NCBI GenBank assembly: GCA_011391855.1
Contig: JAABPT010000011.1
Location: 1 to 26,666, forward strand
Direction of reading: 5' to 3'
DNA length: 26,666 bases
Source of the DNA: Burkholderiales bacterium
GTDB taxonomy: Bacteria; Pseudomonadota; Gammaproteobacteria; Burkholderiales; Burkholderiaceae_C
Below the pieces are notes generated by a model. The model was not told where the DNA came from, did no database searches, and worked only from the letters and a program-made list of their open reading frames with translations. Position 1 is the first letter of the stretch; every line of letters begins with the position of its first letter. A program made the position numbers and the translations under genes. Shown in pieces: positions 7,593-14,871 of this stretch.

Positions 7593-8561
7593 TCAGAAAC
7601 TGACGGCCAGGCCGACCGACCAGCCCGCGATGTCGGGCCCGAACTTGTAGCGCAGCAGGGCACGCCAGCGCGTGGCCCAAACGTCGTAGGCGCTGGAGTC
7701 GAATTCGATGCCGACCCCTACCGAGGCCATGCGGTCCACACCCACCTCGGTCTGACTGCCCAGGAAGCGTGTGTAGGCGCCTTCCAGCACATAGCGCACC
7801 GGACGCTCCCAGACCACCCAGCCCGTGGGCACGCGGCGACGCGCCCACAGGCTGGCGCTTTCGGCCGAGGCGCTGCCTTCGATCATGTCGGCGTACGGGC
7901 CGCTGTTGCGCAGCTTCACGTTGGTGTAGCGCAGTTCCAGGTCGACGTCGGCGTCGGGCGCGAATTTCTCATAGTCGATCATCAGCGAACCGCCCAGGCC
8001 GCGGGCCTTGAGCTTGCCGTTGTCGAGGAAGCCGAGGTCGGCGTCGGTATTGCTCTCCAGCCACCACTTGACGATATTGAGGTCGCTGGTCACGTAGCCC
8101 CACGTGACATTGAGCATGGGCCGCAGCGTCCAGTTCGGTGCCAGCGGGAAGTCCCAGCCGATGCCGCCGGTGACCGAGAGCGCATTCCACTTCACCGGCA
8201 CCGGGCGCTCTTCGCCGCCGTCGCTGGCCAGGAACACCGGGTCGTAGCGCGAATACGCGGCGTTGCCCTCCAGGTAAAGCGGGGTGGATCGGCTCCAGGT
8301 GAAGCCGCCGCCCAGTTGCGTCATCGTCAAGCCGGGGTTGGCGGTGGCCGCGTTGTCGATCGCCAGCGAACTGGTGGTGACGTCGGGCGCCACGGTGTAG
8401 CCCATGATGCCCAGGATGCCGTTGGCCAGGCGTTCCAGGTTGACGGTGTCGATGGCCCTGCCAGCGGTCTGCGCGGCTGCCGGCAGGCCGCACAGCAGCA
8501 GCATCGGGCCGGCCAGGGAGAGAAAGGCGGCTCGGCAATGTGCCGGCATGGCGCTGGACAT
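7593..8561 (-). CDS. Outer-membrane beta-barrel protein (autotransporter-barrel-like)
   Basis: A 322-residue protein from ATG 8561 (MSSAMPAHC), with AAGAG 9 nt upstream; ATG 8549 is an alternative. A signal peptide (hydrophobic LSLAGPMLLLCGLPAAAQ) is followed by about 270 residues of alternating hydrophobic and polar strands. These contain many aromatic girdle residues (GGGFTWSRSTPLYLEGNAAYSRYDP, shown here only as GGGFTWSRSTPLYLEG) and the protein ends in Phe (VGLAVSF), as barrels recognised by BamA do. The strand pattern resembles solitary autotransporter-type barrel domains without a passenger. Substrate and function are unknown. The gene starts 32 bp downstream of gshA on the same strand, so the two are probably co-transcribed, though no functional link to glutathione synthesis is obvious. 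A porin-like or structural role is possible. Confidence 0.75.
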   Translation of the reverse strand: MSSAMPAHCRAAFLSLAGPMLLLCGLPAAAQTAGRAIDTVNLERLANGILGIMGYTVAPDVTTSSLAIDNAATANPGLTMTQLGGGFTWSRSTPLYLEGNAAYSRYDPVFLASDGGEERPVPVKWNALSVTGGIGWDFPLAPNWTLRPMLNVTWGYVTSDLNIVKWWLESNTDADLGFLDNGKLKARGLGGSLMIDYEKFAPDADVDLELRYTNVKLRNSGPYADMIEGSASAESASLWARRRVPTGWVVWERPVRYVLEGAYTRFLGSQTEVGVDRMASVGVGIEFDSSAYDVWATRWRALLRYKFGPDIAGWSVGLAVSF

Positions 8562-8593
8562 CACGAACAGCTCTTGGCGCCCAGGCCCCCGAT

Positions 8594-10132
8594 TCACCGC
8601 GGCGCCAGCGTTTCTTCGGAGAGGTACGCCAGCCTGAAGGTCTCGAAGTCCACCGTGTCGGCAGCCTCGATGGCCTGCTGCTTTTCCACCGAGACGCGCG
8701 CCATGGCCTCGAAGGCGGCCTGGTGTTGCGCGCTCCAGGGCAGGGCCAGCATGTGGTTGCGCGTCTGCTCCGACTGGGCGCGGACGAAGGCGGTATAGCT
8801 GCCGCCGAAGTCGCGCTGCATCGCTGAGAGCATGCGCGCCGAAGGCAGCGTTGCGGGTTCGGCCAACTCGGCCTGCGCGGCCGCCACCGCGCCGGCATAG
8901 GCGGTGCTGCCATGCACGACGTCCAGTGCGGCGGCGATGGGCACGCATTGCTGCAGCATTTCGGCCGCCCACTCGGTGAGCAGCACCGGCGCACCGCCGC
9001 GTTCCAGCCGCAGGCCGGGCTCGCGGCCGTGGGTGGCCGTGTGGTGCTGGTTGCGGCCCAGGGCGGCAATTTCCTCGGGCGTATCGGGCGGGCTGTCCGA
9101 CAGCAAGCAATGCAACAGGAACACGTCGAGGAAGCGCACGGTGCCGGCGGCAATGCCGGCCGGCACGAACGGGTCCAGGTCCATGCAGCGCACCTCGATA
9201 TATTCCACGCCGCGTTCGCGCAAGGCGTGCAGCGGCCGCTCGCCGGGGTGGATGACGCGCTTGGGCCGGATCGTGCCGTAGAACTCGTTTTCGATCTGCA
9301 GCAGCGTGGTGGCGAGCTGGTTGTATTCGCCGCCCAGGTTGCGGATGCCGATCTTCTCGTACGCCGGGTAGGGCTGCATCAGGGCGTCGTGCAGCGAATT
9401 GGCGTAGCTGTCCATGCTGTTGTAGCTGATGGCCAGCGTGGCCTGCGCCTCGCTCTGGTAACCCAGCCGCCCCATGCGCAGGCTGGTGGCGTGCGGCAGG
9501 TAACGCGTGAATTCGGCCAGCGTCTGCAGCCCGTGTTCACGCCCGGCCACGAAACTGGAGCACACCGCCGGCGAGGCGCCGAACAGGTACAGCAGCAGGA
9601 AAGCGTGGCGGCGGAAATTGCGGATGAGCGCGAAATACTCGTCGTTGCCCAGGCCCGGCAGCGACCAGTTGTAGTGGATGCCGGAAATCGTCTGCATGCG
9701 CCGCCCGTAGCGGTGGCCCAGGCCCATGCGGTAGACGCTCTTGGCGCGGCCGATATTGGACGAGCCGTAGCGACCGAGCGGAATCGTCTCGTCGGTGGGC
9801 AGCCCGCAGGGCATGCTGCCGACCCACAGCCGTTCGTCACCGGTTCCTTCACGCCGATCCGCCAGCGTGCGGTAGACGAACTGGTGGATGCGCGTCAGCT
9901 CGTCCAGGCAGTCCTCCACGCCGGCGTGCACGCCGGTGATGAGTTCGAGCTGGCTTTCGCTGAAGTCGGTGGTGATGCGCGGGTGCGTCAACGGCGCGCC
10001 CAGCGCAGCCGGGTGCGGCGTGAGCGCCAGGCCGCCGGTGGGCAGGGCGCGCAGGCTTTCCTTCTCGATGCCGCGCAGCATGCCTTGCAGGCGCGCGGCG
10101 CTCAGATCGCGCAGTCGGTGGGCCAGGGGCAT
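8594..10132 (-). CDS. gshA: Glutamate-cysteine ligase (gamma-proteobacterial type)
   Basis: A cytoplasmic enzyme that joins L-glutamate and L-cysteine using ATP, the first and rate-limiting step of glutathione synthesis. At about 512-514 residues it is close to E. coli GshA (518). Matching blocks are GIEKESLR near the N-terminus, TTDFSESQLELIT, RYGSSNIGRAKSVYR, MQTISGIHYNWSLP, YLFGASPAVCSSF, ATSLRMGRLGY, LQIENEFYGTIRPKR and GVEYIEVRCMDLDPF. Two in-frame ATGs (10138 and 10132) begin MPMPLAHRL. GAGAG directly abuts the first and sits 6 nt before the second, so 10132 is preferred. gshB is not in the window. The beta-barrel gene follows 32 bp downstream. Divergent from the glycosyltransferase locus. 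Confidence 0.95.
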   Translation of the reverse strand: MPLAHRLRDLSAARLQGMLRGIEKESLRALPTGGLALTPHPAALGAPLTHPRITTDFSESQLELITGVHAGVEDCLDELTRIHQFVYRTLADRREGTGDERLWVGSMPCGLPTDETIPLGRYGSSNIGRAKSVYRMGLGHRYGRRMQTISGIHYNWSLPGLGNDEYFALIRNFRRHAFLLLYLFGASPAVCSSFVAGREHGLQTLAEFTRYLPHATSLRMGRLGYQSEAQATLAISYNSMDSYANSLHDALMQPYPAYEKIGIRNLGGEYNQLATTLLQIENEFYGTIRPKRVIHPGERPLHALRERGVEYIEVRCMDLDPFVPAGIAAGTVRFLDVFLLHCLLSDSPPDTPEEIAALGRNQHHTATHGREPGLRLERGGAPVLLTEWAAEMLQQCVPIAAALDVVHGSTAYAGAVAAAQAELAEPATLPSARMLSAMQRDFGGSYTAFVRAQSEQTRNHMLALPWSAQHQAAFEAMARVSVEKQQAIEAADTVDFETFRLAYLSEETLAPR

Positions 10133-10251
10133 GGGCATCTCTCGGGGTAGCGGCGGAAAGGGTGCGAAGGGTAAGCGTTCGGCCGGGTTCGTGCACGAAG
10201 CTGGACAAAACCGCGTCGGCGGGCGTCACGGGTCGGGCCTTGGCTCGCGCC

Positions 10252-10287
10252 GACCTGAGCGGCCTGAGCGGCCTGAGCGGCCTGGGC
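10252..10287. repeat. Four tandem copies of a 9-bp unit
   Basis: The unit is (G)RCCTGAGC: GACCTGAGC, GGCCTGAGC, GGCCTGAGC, GGCCTGGGC in direct succession. It lies in the 200-bp region between divergent gshA and the glycosyltransferase gene, about 45 bp before the latter's start codon. It could be a slippage-prone tract; no coding role is likely. Confidence 0.7.
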
Positions 10288-10332
10288 GTGTCCTGTTCAT
10301 GCCCTGTGCGGGCCACGGAAGTATGCTGCGGC

Positions 10333-11040
10333 ATGACTGGCACGCACAGCGATGGGGAGAGCGGCCCGTGGCGGCTCTCGGTCGTCGTGCCCGTGCTCGA
10401 CGAAGCGGCCGGCATCGTCGCCGCCTTGCAGGCGCTGGCACCGCTGCGCGCACAAGGGCATGAAGTGATCGTGGTCGACGGCGGCAGCCGCGACGGCACG
10501 CCGGCGCTGGCCGCGCCCTGGGCCGACCGCGTGGTGGCGGGCCCGCGCGGGCGCGCGCGGCAGATGAATGCCGGGGCCGCCCTGGCCGGCGGCGACCTGC
10601 TGCTGTTCCTGCATGCCGATACCGAGCTGCCCGCGGGCGCCGAATCCAGCCTGCGCGCGGCCGTTGCTGGCGGCGCGCTGTGGGGGCGCTTCGACGTGCG
10701 CATCGCCGGCGCCTCGGCCTGGTTTCCGGTCATCGCGGCCCTGATGAATGCGCGCTCGCGCCTGACCGGCATCGCCACCGGCGACCAGGCCCTCTTCGTG
10801 CAGACGGCGCTGTTCCGCCGCCTGGGCGGCTATGCGGACCAGCCGCTGATGGAGGACGTGGAGCTGTCGCGCCGACTGCGTGGTGTGGCCGCGCCAATCT
10901 GTTTGAAGGAGCGTGTGCTCACATCGGGACGACGCTGGGAGACCCGTGGCGTCTGGCGCACGATCGTTCTGATGTGGCGCCTGCGCTGGGCCTACTGGCG
11001 CGGCGCCTCGCCCGAGGTGCTGGCGCGGGCCTACAAGTGA
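10333..11040 (+). CDS. Family 2 glycosyltransferase, TIGR04283 type
   Basis: A 235-residue GT-A-fold enzyme starting at ATG 10333 (MTGTHSDGES), with GGAAG about 11 nt upstream; the frame is open further upstream through the tandem-repeat region, which I judge non-coding. The fold signature SVVVPVLDEA (residues 16-25) is followed by EVIVVDGGSRDGT, GRARQMNAGA, the HAD metal and nucleotide-sugar motif (residues 94-96, in LLLFLHADTELP), GDQALFV and MEDVELSRRLR. This combination marks the TIGR04283 group, named from its association with arsenosugar biosynthesis but also widespread without arsenic genes. The stop codon overlaps the GTG of the next gene (GTGA), so the two are translationally coupled. 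No arsM or arsS homologue is present here, so the acceptor and sugar are unknown. Confidence 0.88.
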   Translation: MTGTHSDGESGPWRLSVVVPVLDEAAGIVAALQALAPLRAQGHEVIVVDGGSRDGTPALAAPWADRVVAGPRGRARQMNAGAALAGGDLLLFLHADTELPAGAESSLRAAVAGGALWGRFDVRIAGASAWFPVIAALMNARSRLTGIATGDQALFVQTALFRRLGGYADQPLMEDVELSRRLRGVAAPICLKERVLTSGRRWETRGVWRTIVLMWRLRWAYWRGASPEVLARAYK

Positions 11041-12803
11041 ATGCGGTCTGTCGCATCGCCATCCTGGCCAAGGCGCCGCTGGCCGGGTATGCCAAGACGC
11101 GGCTGATGCCCGCTTTGGGCGCGGCGGGCGCGGCGGCCCTGGCCCAACGTCTGCTGGAGCATGCGGCGGCGCAAGCCGTGGCCGCCGGCCTGGGGCCGGT
11201 GGCGCTGTGGGCCGCACCCGACGTCACGCACCCGGTCTTCGCGCAGCTCGGCAGTCGCCACGGGCTGGCGCTTCTTGCGCAGGGCGAGGGCGATCTCGGC
11301 GCGCGCATGGCGCGCGTCTTCGACACCACGTGGACGGCGGCTCCCGGCCCGCTGCTGCTGATGGGCACCGACGCCCCGGCGCTGGACGCCGCGCTCCTGC
11401 GCGACGCGGCGGCTGCGCTGCAGTCGCACGACGCCGTCTTCGTGCCCGCTCTCGACGGCGGCTACGCGCTCGTCGGCCTGCGCGCCTGGGCACCGCGTCT
11501 GCGCGGACTCTTCGACGGCATGCGCTGGAGCACGGCGCAGGTGATGGCCGACACGCGCGAGCGCCTGGCGGCCGCCGGCCTGCGCCATGCCGAGCTGCCG
11601 GCCGTTTCCGATATCGACGAGGCGGCCGACCTGGTGCACCTGCCGCCGGGTTGGATCGCGGGCGCTGCCGTCACAATGCCGGCTTCCCGCCGTTCATTTG
11701 CCGCCATGTCCGATCTGCCGTCTCCCGACGAAACCCCCGCGCCAGAAGTGCCGCCGCCAGCCGTGCCGGCTGCCGTGCCGCCTGCCACGCCGACCGAGGC
11801 AGGCGAGCTGGCACAGCCCGGGCCGGCCACGGCCGCAGCGGCCGCGCCGCCGGCCCTGCCCGACGTGGCGGCTGCGACAACGAGCGAAGCCGTGGCAGCC
11901 GGCGAAGTGGTACCGGCGAGTGAAGAGGAACCCGTCGGTGAAGAGGAACCGGCCAGTGAAGAGGCGGCTGCACCCGCACCCGCACCTACGCCTGCGATCG
12001 CCGACCTGTCGCCCGCCGCCTGCGCCGCCCGCCTGGCCGAACTGTTCCCGGCGTTGTTCGGGGCCGGCCGCGCACTGCCGGTCAAGCTGCGCGTCCAGAA
12101 CGATATCCAGCAGCGCGCTCCGGGCGTCTTCACGCGCAAGTCGCTGTCGCCCTTCCTGCACCGCTACACCACGAGCACGGCCTACCTGAAGGCGCTGGTG
12201 AACCTGCCGCACCGCTTCGACCTCGACGGTGCGCCGGCCGGTGACATCGACGACGTGCACCGGCAGGCCGCCGCCACCGAACTGGAGCGCCGCCGCGGCC
12301 TGTTCGAGGCCAAGCGGGCGGCCGAACGCGCCGCCGCCAACGAAGCGCGCCGCGCCGCGGAGGCGGCAGCGCGCCAGCAGCATGCCGCCGAAGACCAGGC
12401 CCGGCGCGACCGCGCCGCGTTGCTGCGTGCCTTCGAGTCGAGCACGCTGACGCGGGCGAATTTCTGTGCCTTGAAGGGCATCCCCGAAGCGGATCTCGAT
12501 GGCCGGCTGCACCAGGCCTGGCTGGAGCGTGAGCAGCGGGCGCAGGAGATGCGGCCGGCCGGCGATGCGCCCGCGCGCGGCGAAGTGCGCCCGCCCCAGC
12601 GCCCGCCCCAGCGCCCGGGACCGGGCCAGGGGCCGGGGCCGCGGCGCGACGCCCGCCCCGGCGGACCTTCAGGCGACCGCCCAGCCGCCGCCGCTGGGCT
12701 GCCCGCCGAGGGGCCGCAGGGCGAGGGCCCGCGTGCCGAAGGCCGCCCGCAACGCCCGCGCGGTGCGCCCGGGCCCCGGCCCGCCATCAAGCCTGCGCGC
12801 TGA
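11037..12803 (+). CDS. DUF2064/TIGR04282 glycosyltransferase ORF running in frame into a ProQ domain
   Basis: An open frame of 588 codons beginning with the coupled GTG 11037 (VNAVCRIAIL). Residues 1 to about 210 form a complete DUF2064/TIGR04282 domain: AILAKAPLAGYAKTRLMPAL, LLMGTDAPALD, FVPALDGGYALVGLR and a C-terminal SDIDEAADL. This family is a nucleotidyltransferase or glycosyltransferase-like GT-A fold usually coupled to TIGR04283 proteins, as here. Normally the gene would end about here, but no stop codon occurs and the frame continues through AAVTMPASRRSFAAM into the ProQ/FinO protein that begins at 11706. Either a genuine fusion protein is made, or the enzyme lost its stop codon and ProQ is also made separately from an internal start. 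A sequencing error that removed a stop is a third option. Boundaries of the two domains are clear; the product form is not. Confidence 0.8.
   Translation: MNAVCRIAILAKAPLAGYAKTRLMPALGAAGAAALAQRLLEHAAAQAVAAGLGPVALWAAPDVTHPVFAQLGSRHGLALLAQGEGDLGARMARVFDTTWTAAPGPLLLMGTDAPALDAALLRDAAAALQSHDAVFVPALDGGYALVGLRAWAPRLRGLFDGMRWSTAQVMADTRERLAAAGLRHAELPAVSDIDEAADLVHLPPGWIAGAAVTMPASRRSFAAMSDLPSPDETPAPEVPPPAVPAAVPPATPTEAGELAQPGPATAAAAAPPALPDVAAATTSEAVAAGEVVPASEEEPVGEEEPASEEAAAPAPAPTPAIADLSPAACAARLAELFPALFGAGRALPVKLRVQNDIQQRAPGVFTRKSLSPFLHRYTTSTAYLKALVNLPHRFDLDGAPAGDIDDVHRQAAATELERRRGLFEAKRAAERAAANEARRAAEAAARQQHAAEDQARRDRAALLRAFESSTLTRANFCALKGIPEADLDGRLHQAWLEREQRAQEMRPAGDAPARGEVRPPQRPPQRPGPGQGPGPRRDARPGGPSGDRPAAAAGLPAEGPQGEGPRAEGRPQRPRGAPGPRPAIKPAR
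11651..11677 (+). promoter_or_regulatory. Possible internal promoter before the ProQ part
   Basis: TTGGAT (11651-11656) and CACAAT (11672-11677) are spaced by 15 bp inside the end of the glycosyltransferase domain, about 30 bp before the ProQ ATG. The local sequence is lighter in GC than its surroundings. The hexamers match sigma-70 only partly and the spacing is short, so this is tentative support for separate ProQ expression. Confidence 0.25.
11706..12803 (+). CDS. proQ: ProQ/FinO-family RNA-binding protein (internal start of the fused ORF)
   Basis: If translation starts at ATG 11706 (MSDLPSPDET), the product has 365 residues. Residues 1-100 are a Pro/Ala/Glu-rich linker with short acidic repeats (SEEEPVGEEEPASEE). 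Residues about 101-195 match the ProQ/FinO domain: AELFPALFGAGRALPVKLRV, QNDI, LSPFLHRYTTSTAYLKAL and HRFDLDGAPAGDI. After that come an Ala/Arg/Glu-rich predicted coiled coil (about 190-245), a short conserved-looking helical region (TRANFCALKGIPEADLDGRL) and a Pro/Gly/Arg-rich basic tail that could contact RNA. ProQ proteins bind structured small RNAs and mRNA 3' ends and act as global post-transcriptional regulators. Long low-complexity arms are common in betaproteobacterial members. The 3' end overlaps the convergent helicase gene by 17 bp. The same frame is open upstream into the glycosyltransferase domain. Confidence 0.85.
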   Translation: MSDLPSPDETPAPEVPPPAVPAAVPPATPTEAGELAQPGPATAAAAAPPALPDVAAATTSEAVAAGEVVPASEEEPVGEEEPASEEAAAPAPAPTPAIADLSPAACAARLAELFPALFGAGRALPVKLRVQNDIQQRAPGVFTRKSLSPFLHRYTTSTAYLKALVNLPHRFDLDGAPAGDIDDVHRQAAATELERRRGLFEAKRAAERAAANEARRAAEAAARQQHAAEDQARRDRAALLRAFESSTLTRANFCALKGIPEADLDGRLHQAWLEREQRAQEMRPAGDAPARGEVRPPQRPPQRPGPGQGPGPRRDARPGGPSGDRPAAAAGLPAEGPQGEGPRAEGRPQRPRGAPGPRPAIKPAR

Positions 12804-14661
12804 ACTGCTGCGCCACCGCAGCCAGCGCTTCGCGCACGCGCTCGACCACGGCCGAGCGGCCGTGCGCCGACAGCACCAGTTCGCGCGTGGCGCGGGTCAT
12901 GGCCACGTAGAGCAGTCGCACGGCGTCTTCCAGCGTCTCGTCGCGCATCGGCAGCGCCTGCAGCCCGGCCACGCAGACGAGCCCGAATTCCAGGCCTTTG
13001 GCGCTGTGCATGGTGAGCAGCCTCACGCTCGGCTGCCGCCAATCGAAGCGGCGAAAGGCCAGTGCATTCATCGACTGCAGCGGCACGCCGCGGCGTGCCA
13101 GCGCCGCTTCGATGGGCCGCATGAGTGACTTCGCGCGGCACAGTACGGCAATGTCGCTGGCCGGCGTGCCGGCGGCCAGTGCGGCGGCAATGCGTTCGGC
13201 CAGCAGCTCGGCTTCCTCCAGCGCGTGGCGCGCCTCCACCAGCACCGGCAGCGCACCACGGCGGCCGGCGCTGAGCGGCTGCACCCGCGGCAACTCGTCT
13301 TCGCCGCGCGCCGTGCCGTCGCCCTGCAGCAGCCCTTGCGCGCACTGCAGGGCCAGCGCCAGCACCTCGGTGGTATTGCGATAGTTCAGGCGCAGGATGC
13401 TGGTACGGCCCCGCGCCTCGATGCCGACGCCGGCGAAGTTGAACTTCCGCCGGGCCTTGGCGCCCTGGTAGATGGACTGCACGTCGTCGTACAGCACGAG
13501 CAGGCTGTTCGTGGCCGGGCTCACCATGCGGCCGGCGATGCGCAGCCAGGCGTCCTCGAAATCGTGCGCCTCGTCGATGAGCAGCGCCAGGTACTGGCCG
13601 CCGGGCACGCGGCCGCTTTCCACCGCGCGCTCCACGGCCTGCGCCAGCGCCGTGAAATAGCTGTCGCCCTTCAGGCCGGGCGGCAGGTCGAGCTGGTAGG
13701 TTCGCACCAGATCCAGGCACCAGCCATGGAAGGTGTGCACCTGCACGCGTTCGTCCACACCGCGCTCGCGCAGCTGGTGCTGGATGCGGTCGGCCAGCGT
13801 GCGGTTGAAGCACAGCACCAGCACCGGCTGGTCGGCGCGCGCCGCGGCGGCCAGGTACTGGGCGCGGAAGATCAGGATCATGGTCTTGCCCGAACCCGCC
13901 GCGCCGTGGATCACGCGGTGGCCTTCGCCCAGCGTGCGCGCCACCTGTTCCTGCTGCAGGTCCATCACCTGCAGCAGGTCGGGCAGGGGTGGCGCGGTTT
14001 CCGGCGCGGCGCCGAAGTCGAGCGAGGCCTGCGGCTGCAGCCGCACTTCCGGAAACAGGTGCCAGCGCACGCGGTCGCGTTGCGGCAGCGTCAGCGTGTG
14101 CGGGTAGCTCACGGTGAACATGCCCCACAGCCGGTGCTGGAAGGCGGCGGCCGGCACCGCTTCGTCCAGGTCGTCGCGCAGCAGTGTGCGCGCGGGTGGG
14201 AAGAGTTCGTCGAAGTCGCTGCCGGACACGTCGGCGCGCCGCATCGAGGCCAGCACCACGCCCCAGCCGTAGGGGAACAGCAGCCGCCCGGCGAAGGGGC
14301 CGCGCTCGTGCACCAGCGCCGGGTCGTGCTTCATCAGGTCGACGAGTTCCATGGCGTAGTCGCGCGCCTGGCGCAGCGGGTGCGGCGCGGTGACCACGCC
14401 GCGCGGCGTGCGCAATTCGATGGCGTCGCGCGTGGCCGGGCCCAGCGTGGCGGCGCGCCAGTCCTTCACCTCGAGCAGCAGGATGCCCCAGCGCGGGCTC
14501 AGCACCACGAAGTCGGGCTGCCGCGCCTTGGGGCCGATGGCGATGTCGTGCCAGACGATGTAGTCGTCTTCCAGGCAGCGCTTGAGCTGGTGCAGAACGC
14601 GGCGTTCACCCGCGTTGCAGCGGGCGTCGACGTGGCTCAGGCCTTGGGGGAAGAGGGCCAT
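12787..14661 (-). CDS. NERD-domain UvrD/Rep-like SF1 helicase
   Basis: A 624-residue protein from ATG 14661 (MALFPQGLSH); a TTG one codon upstream is also in frame. The N-terminus is a NERD nuclease-related domain with the PD-(D/E)xK-like pattern PDF-x11-LEVKDW (Asp50, Glu64, Lys66). The helicase part has Walker A GAAGSGKT (253-260), Walker B LLIDEAHDFED, motif III YDDVQSIYQ, motif IV LRLNYRNTTEVL, motif V LLTMHSAKGLEF and motif VI RLLYVAMTRAT. It would be an ATP-dependent 3'-5' DNA translocase with possible nuclease activity. Stand-alone NERD helicases are widespread and mostly uncharacterised; some are linked to DNA processing or defence. No partner gene is adjacent. It converges on and overlaps the ProQ gene by 17 bp. 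The 5' flank up to the BON gene terminator holds no other gene. Confidence 0.9.
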   Translation of the reverse strand: MALFPQGLSHVDARCNAGERRVLHQLKRCLEDDYIVWHDIAIGPKARQPDFVVLSPRWGILLLEVKDWRAATLGPATRDAIELRTPRGVVTAPHPLRQARDYAMELVDLMKHDPALVHERGPFAGRLLFPYGWGVVLASMRRADVSGSDFDELFPPARTLLRDDLDEAVPAAAFQHRLWGMFTVSYPHTLTLPQRDRVRWHLFPEVRLQPQASLDFGAAPETAPPLPDLLQVMDLQQEQVARTLGEGHRVIHGAAGSGKTMILIFRAQYLAAAARADQPVLVLCFNRTLADRIQHQLRERGVDERVQVHTFHGWCLDLVRTYQLDLPPGLKGDSYFTALAQAVERAVESGRVPGGQYLALLIDEAHDFEDAWLRIAGRMVSPATNSLLVLYDDVQSIYQGAKARRKFNFAGVGIEARGRTSILRLNYRNTTEVLALALQCAQGLLQGDGTARGEDELPRVQPLSAGRRGALPVLVEARHALEEAELLAERIAAALAAGTPASDIAVLCRAKSLMRPIEAALARRGVPLQSMNALAFRRFDWRQPSVRLLTMHSAKGLEFGLVCVAGLQALPMRDETLEDAVRLLYVAMTRATRELVLSAHGRSAVVERVREALAAVAQQFSAQA

Positions 14662-14773
14662 CAAGCGGGCGGGTGGGAGGGCCGCTGCGGTTCGCGCTGG
14701 GGTTCAGCGGCCGGCTGTGGCGTTTCGGGCAGCGATGGAGGTGCTGCATTGTCGGGCACGCCGCCCTGGAAAA

Positions 14774-14795
14774 GCGTCCGGATGCGGCCGGACGC
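14774..14795 (-). terminator. Intrinsic terminator for the BON lipoprotein transcript
   Basis: An 8-bp perfect stem (GCGTCCGG, 6-nt loop, CCGGACGC) which on the minus strand is followed directly by TTTT. It lies about 75 nt downstream of the BON gene stop codon. This is the best rho-independent terminator in the window. Confidence 0.6.
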
Positions 14796-14830
14796 GAAGG
14801 GGCGAGCCCGTGGCCCGCGCCCTTCGCGTC
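14791..14830. repeat. 11-bp inverted repeat overlapping the terminator stem
   Basis: GACGCGAAGGG (14791-14801) and CCCTTCGCGTC (14820-14830) are perfectly complementary with an 18-nt spacer. The left arm shares positions 14791-14795 with the terminator stem, so in RNA the two hairpins would exclude each other. Confidence 0.65.
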
Positions 14831-14850
14831 GCGAGCGCGAGCGGAGATCT

Positions 14851-14871
14851 GCGATCAGCGATCAGCGATCA
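14851..14871. repeat. Three tandem copies of GCGATCA at the 3' end of the BON gene
   Basis: Three exact 7-bp direct repeats. The last one supplies the TGA stop codon of the minus-strand BON gene, so the array lies just beyond the coding end. Confidence 0.75.

Noticed and set aside
10162..10332. 57-residue N-terminal extension of the TIGR04283 glycosyltransferase
   Set aside because: It would translate the tandem repeat and an AT-poor leader; the family fold begins shortly after the Met at 10333.
12182..14128. Second minus-strand open frame of 648 codons overlapping the NERD helicase and ProQ genes
   Set aside because: It reads through both genes in a wrong frame, giving Arg/Ala/Pro-rich sequence; the helicase motifs lie in the other frame.
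14661..14759. Small proline-rich minus-strand open frame (32 residues, GTG start) ending in TGATG at the helicase start
   Set aside because: Third codon positions are not strongly GC-biased as in real genes here, there is no clear ribosome-binding site, and it starts just past a terminator.
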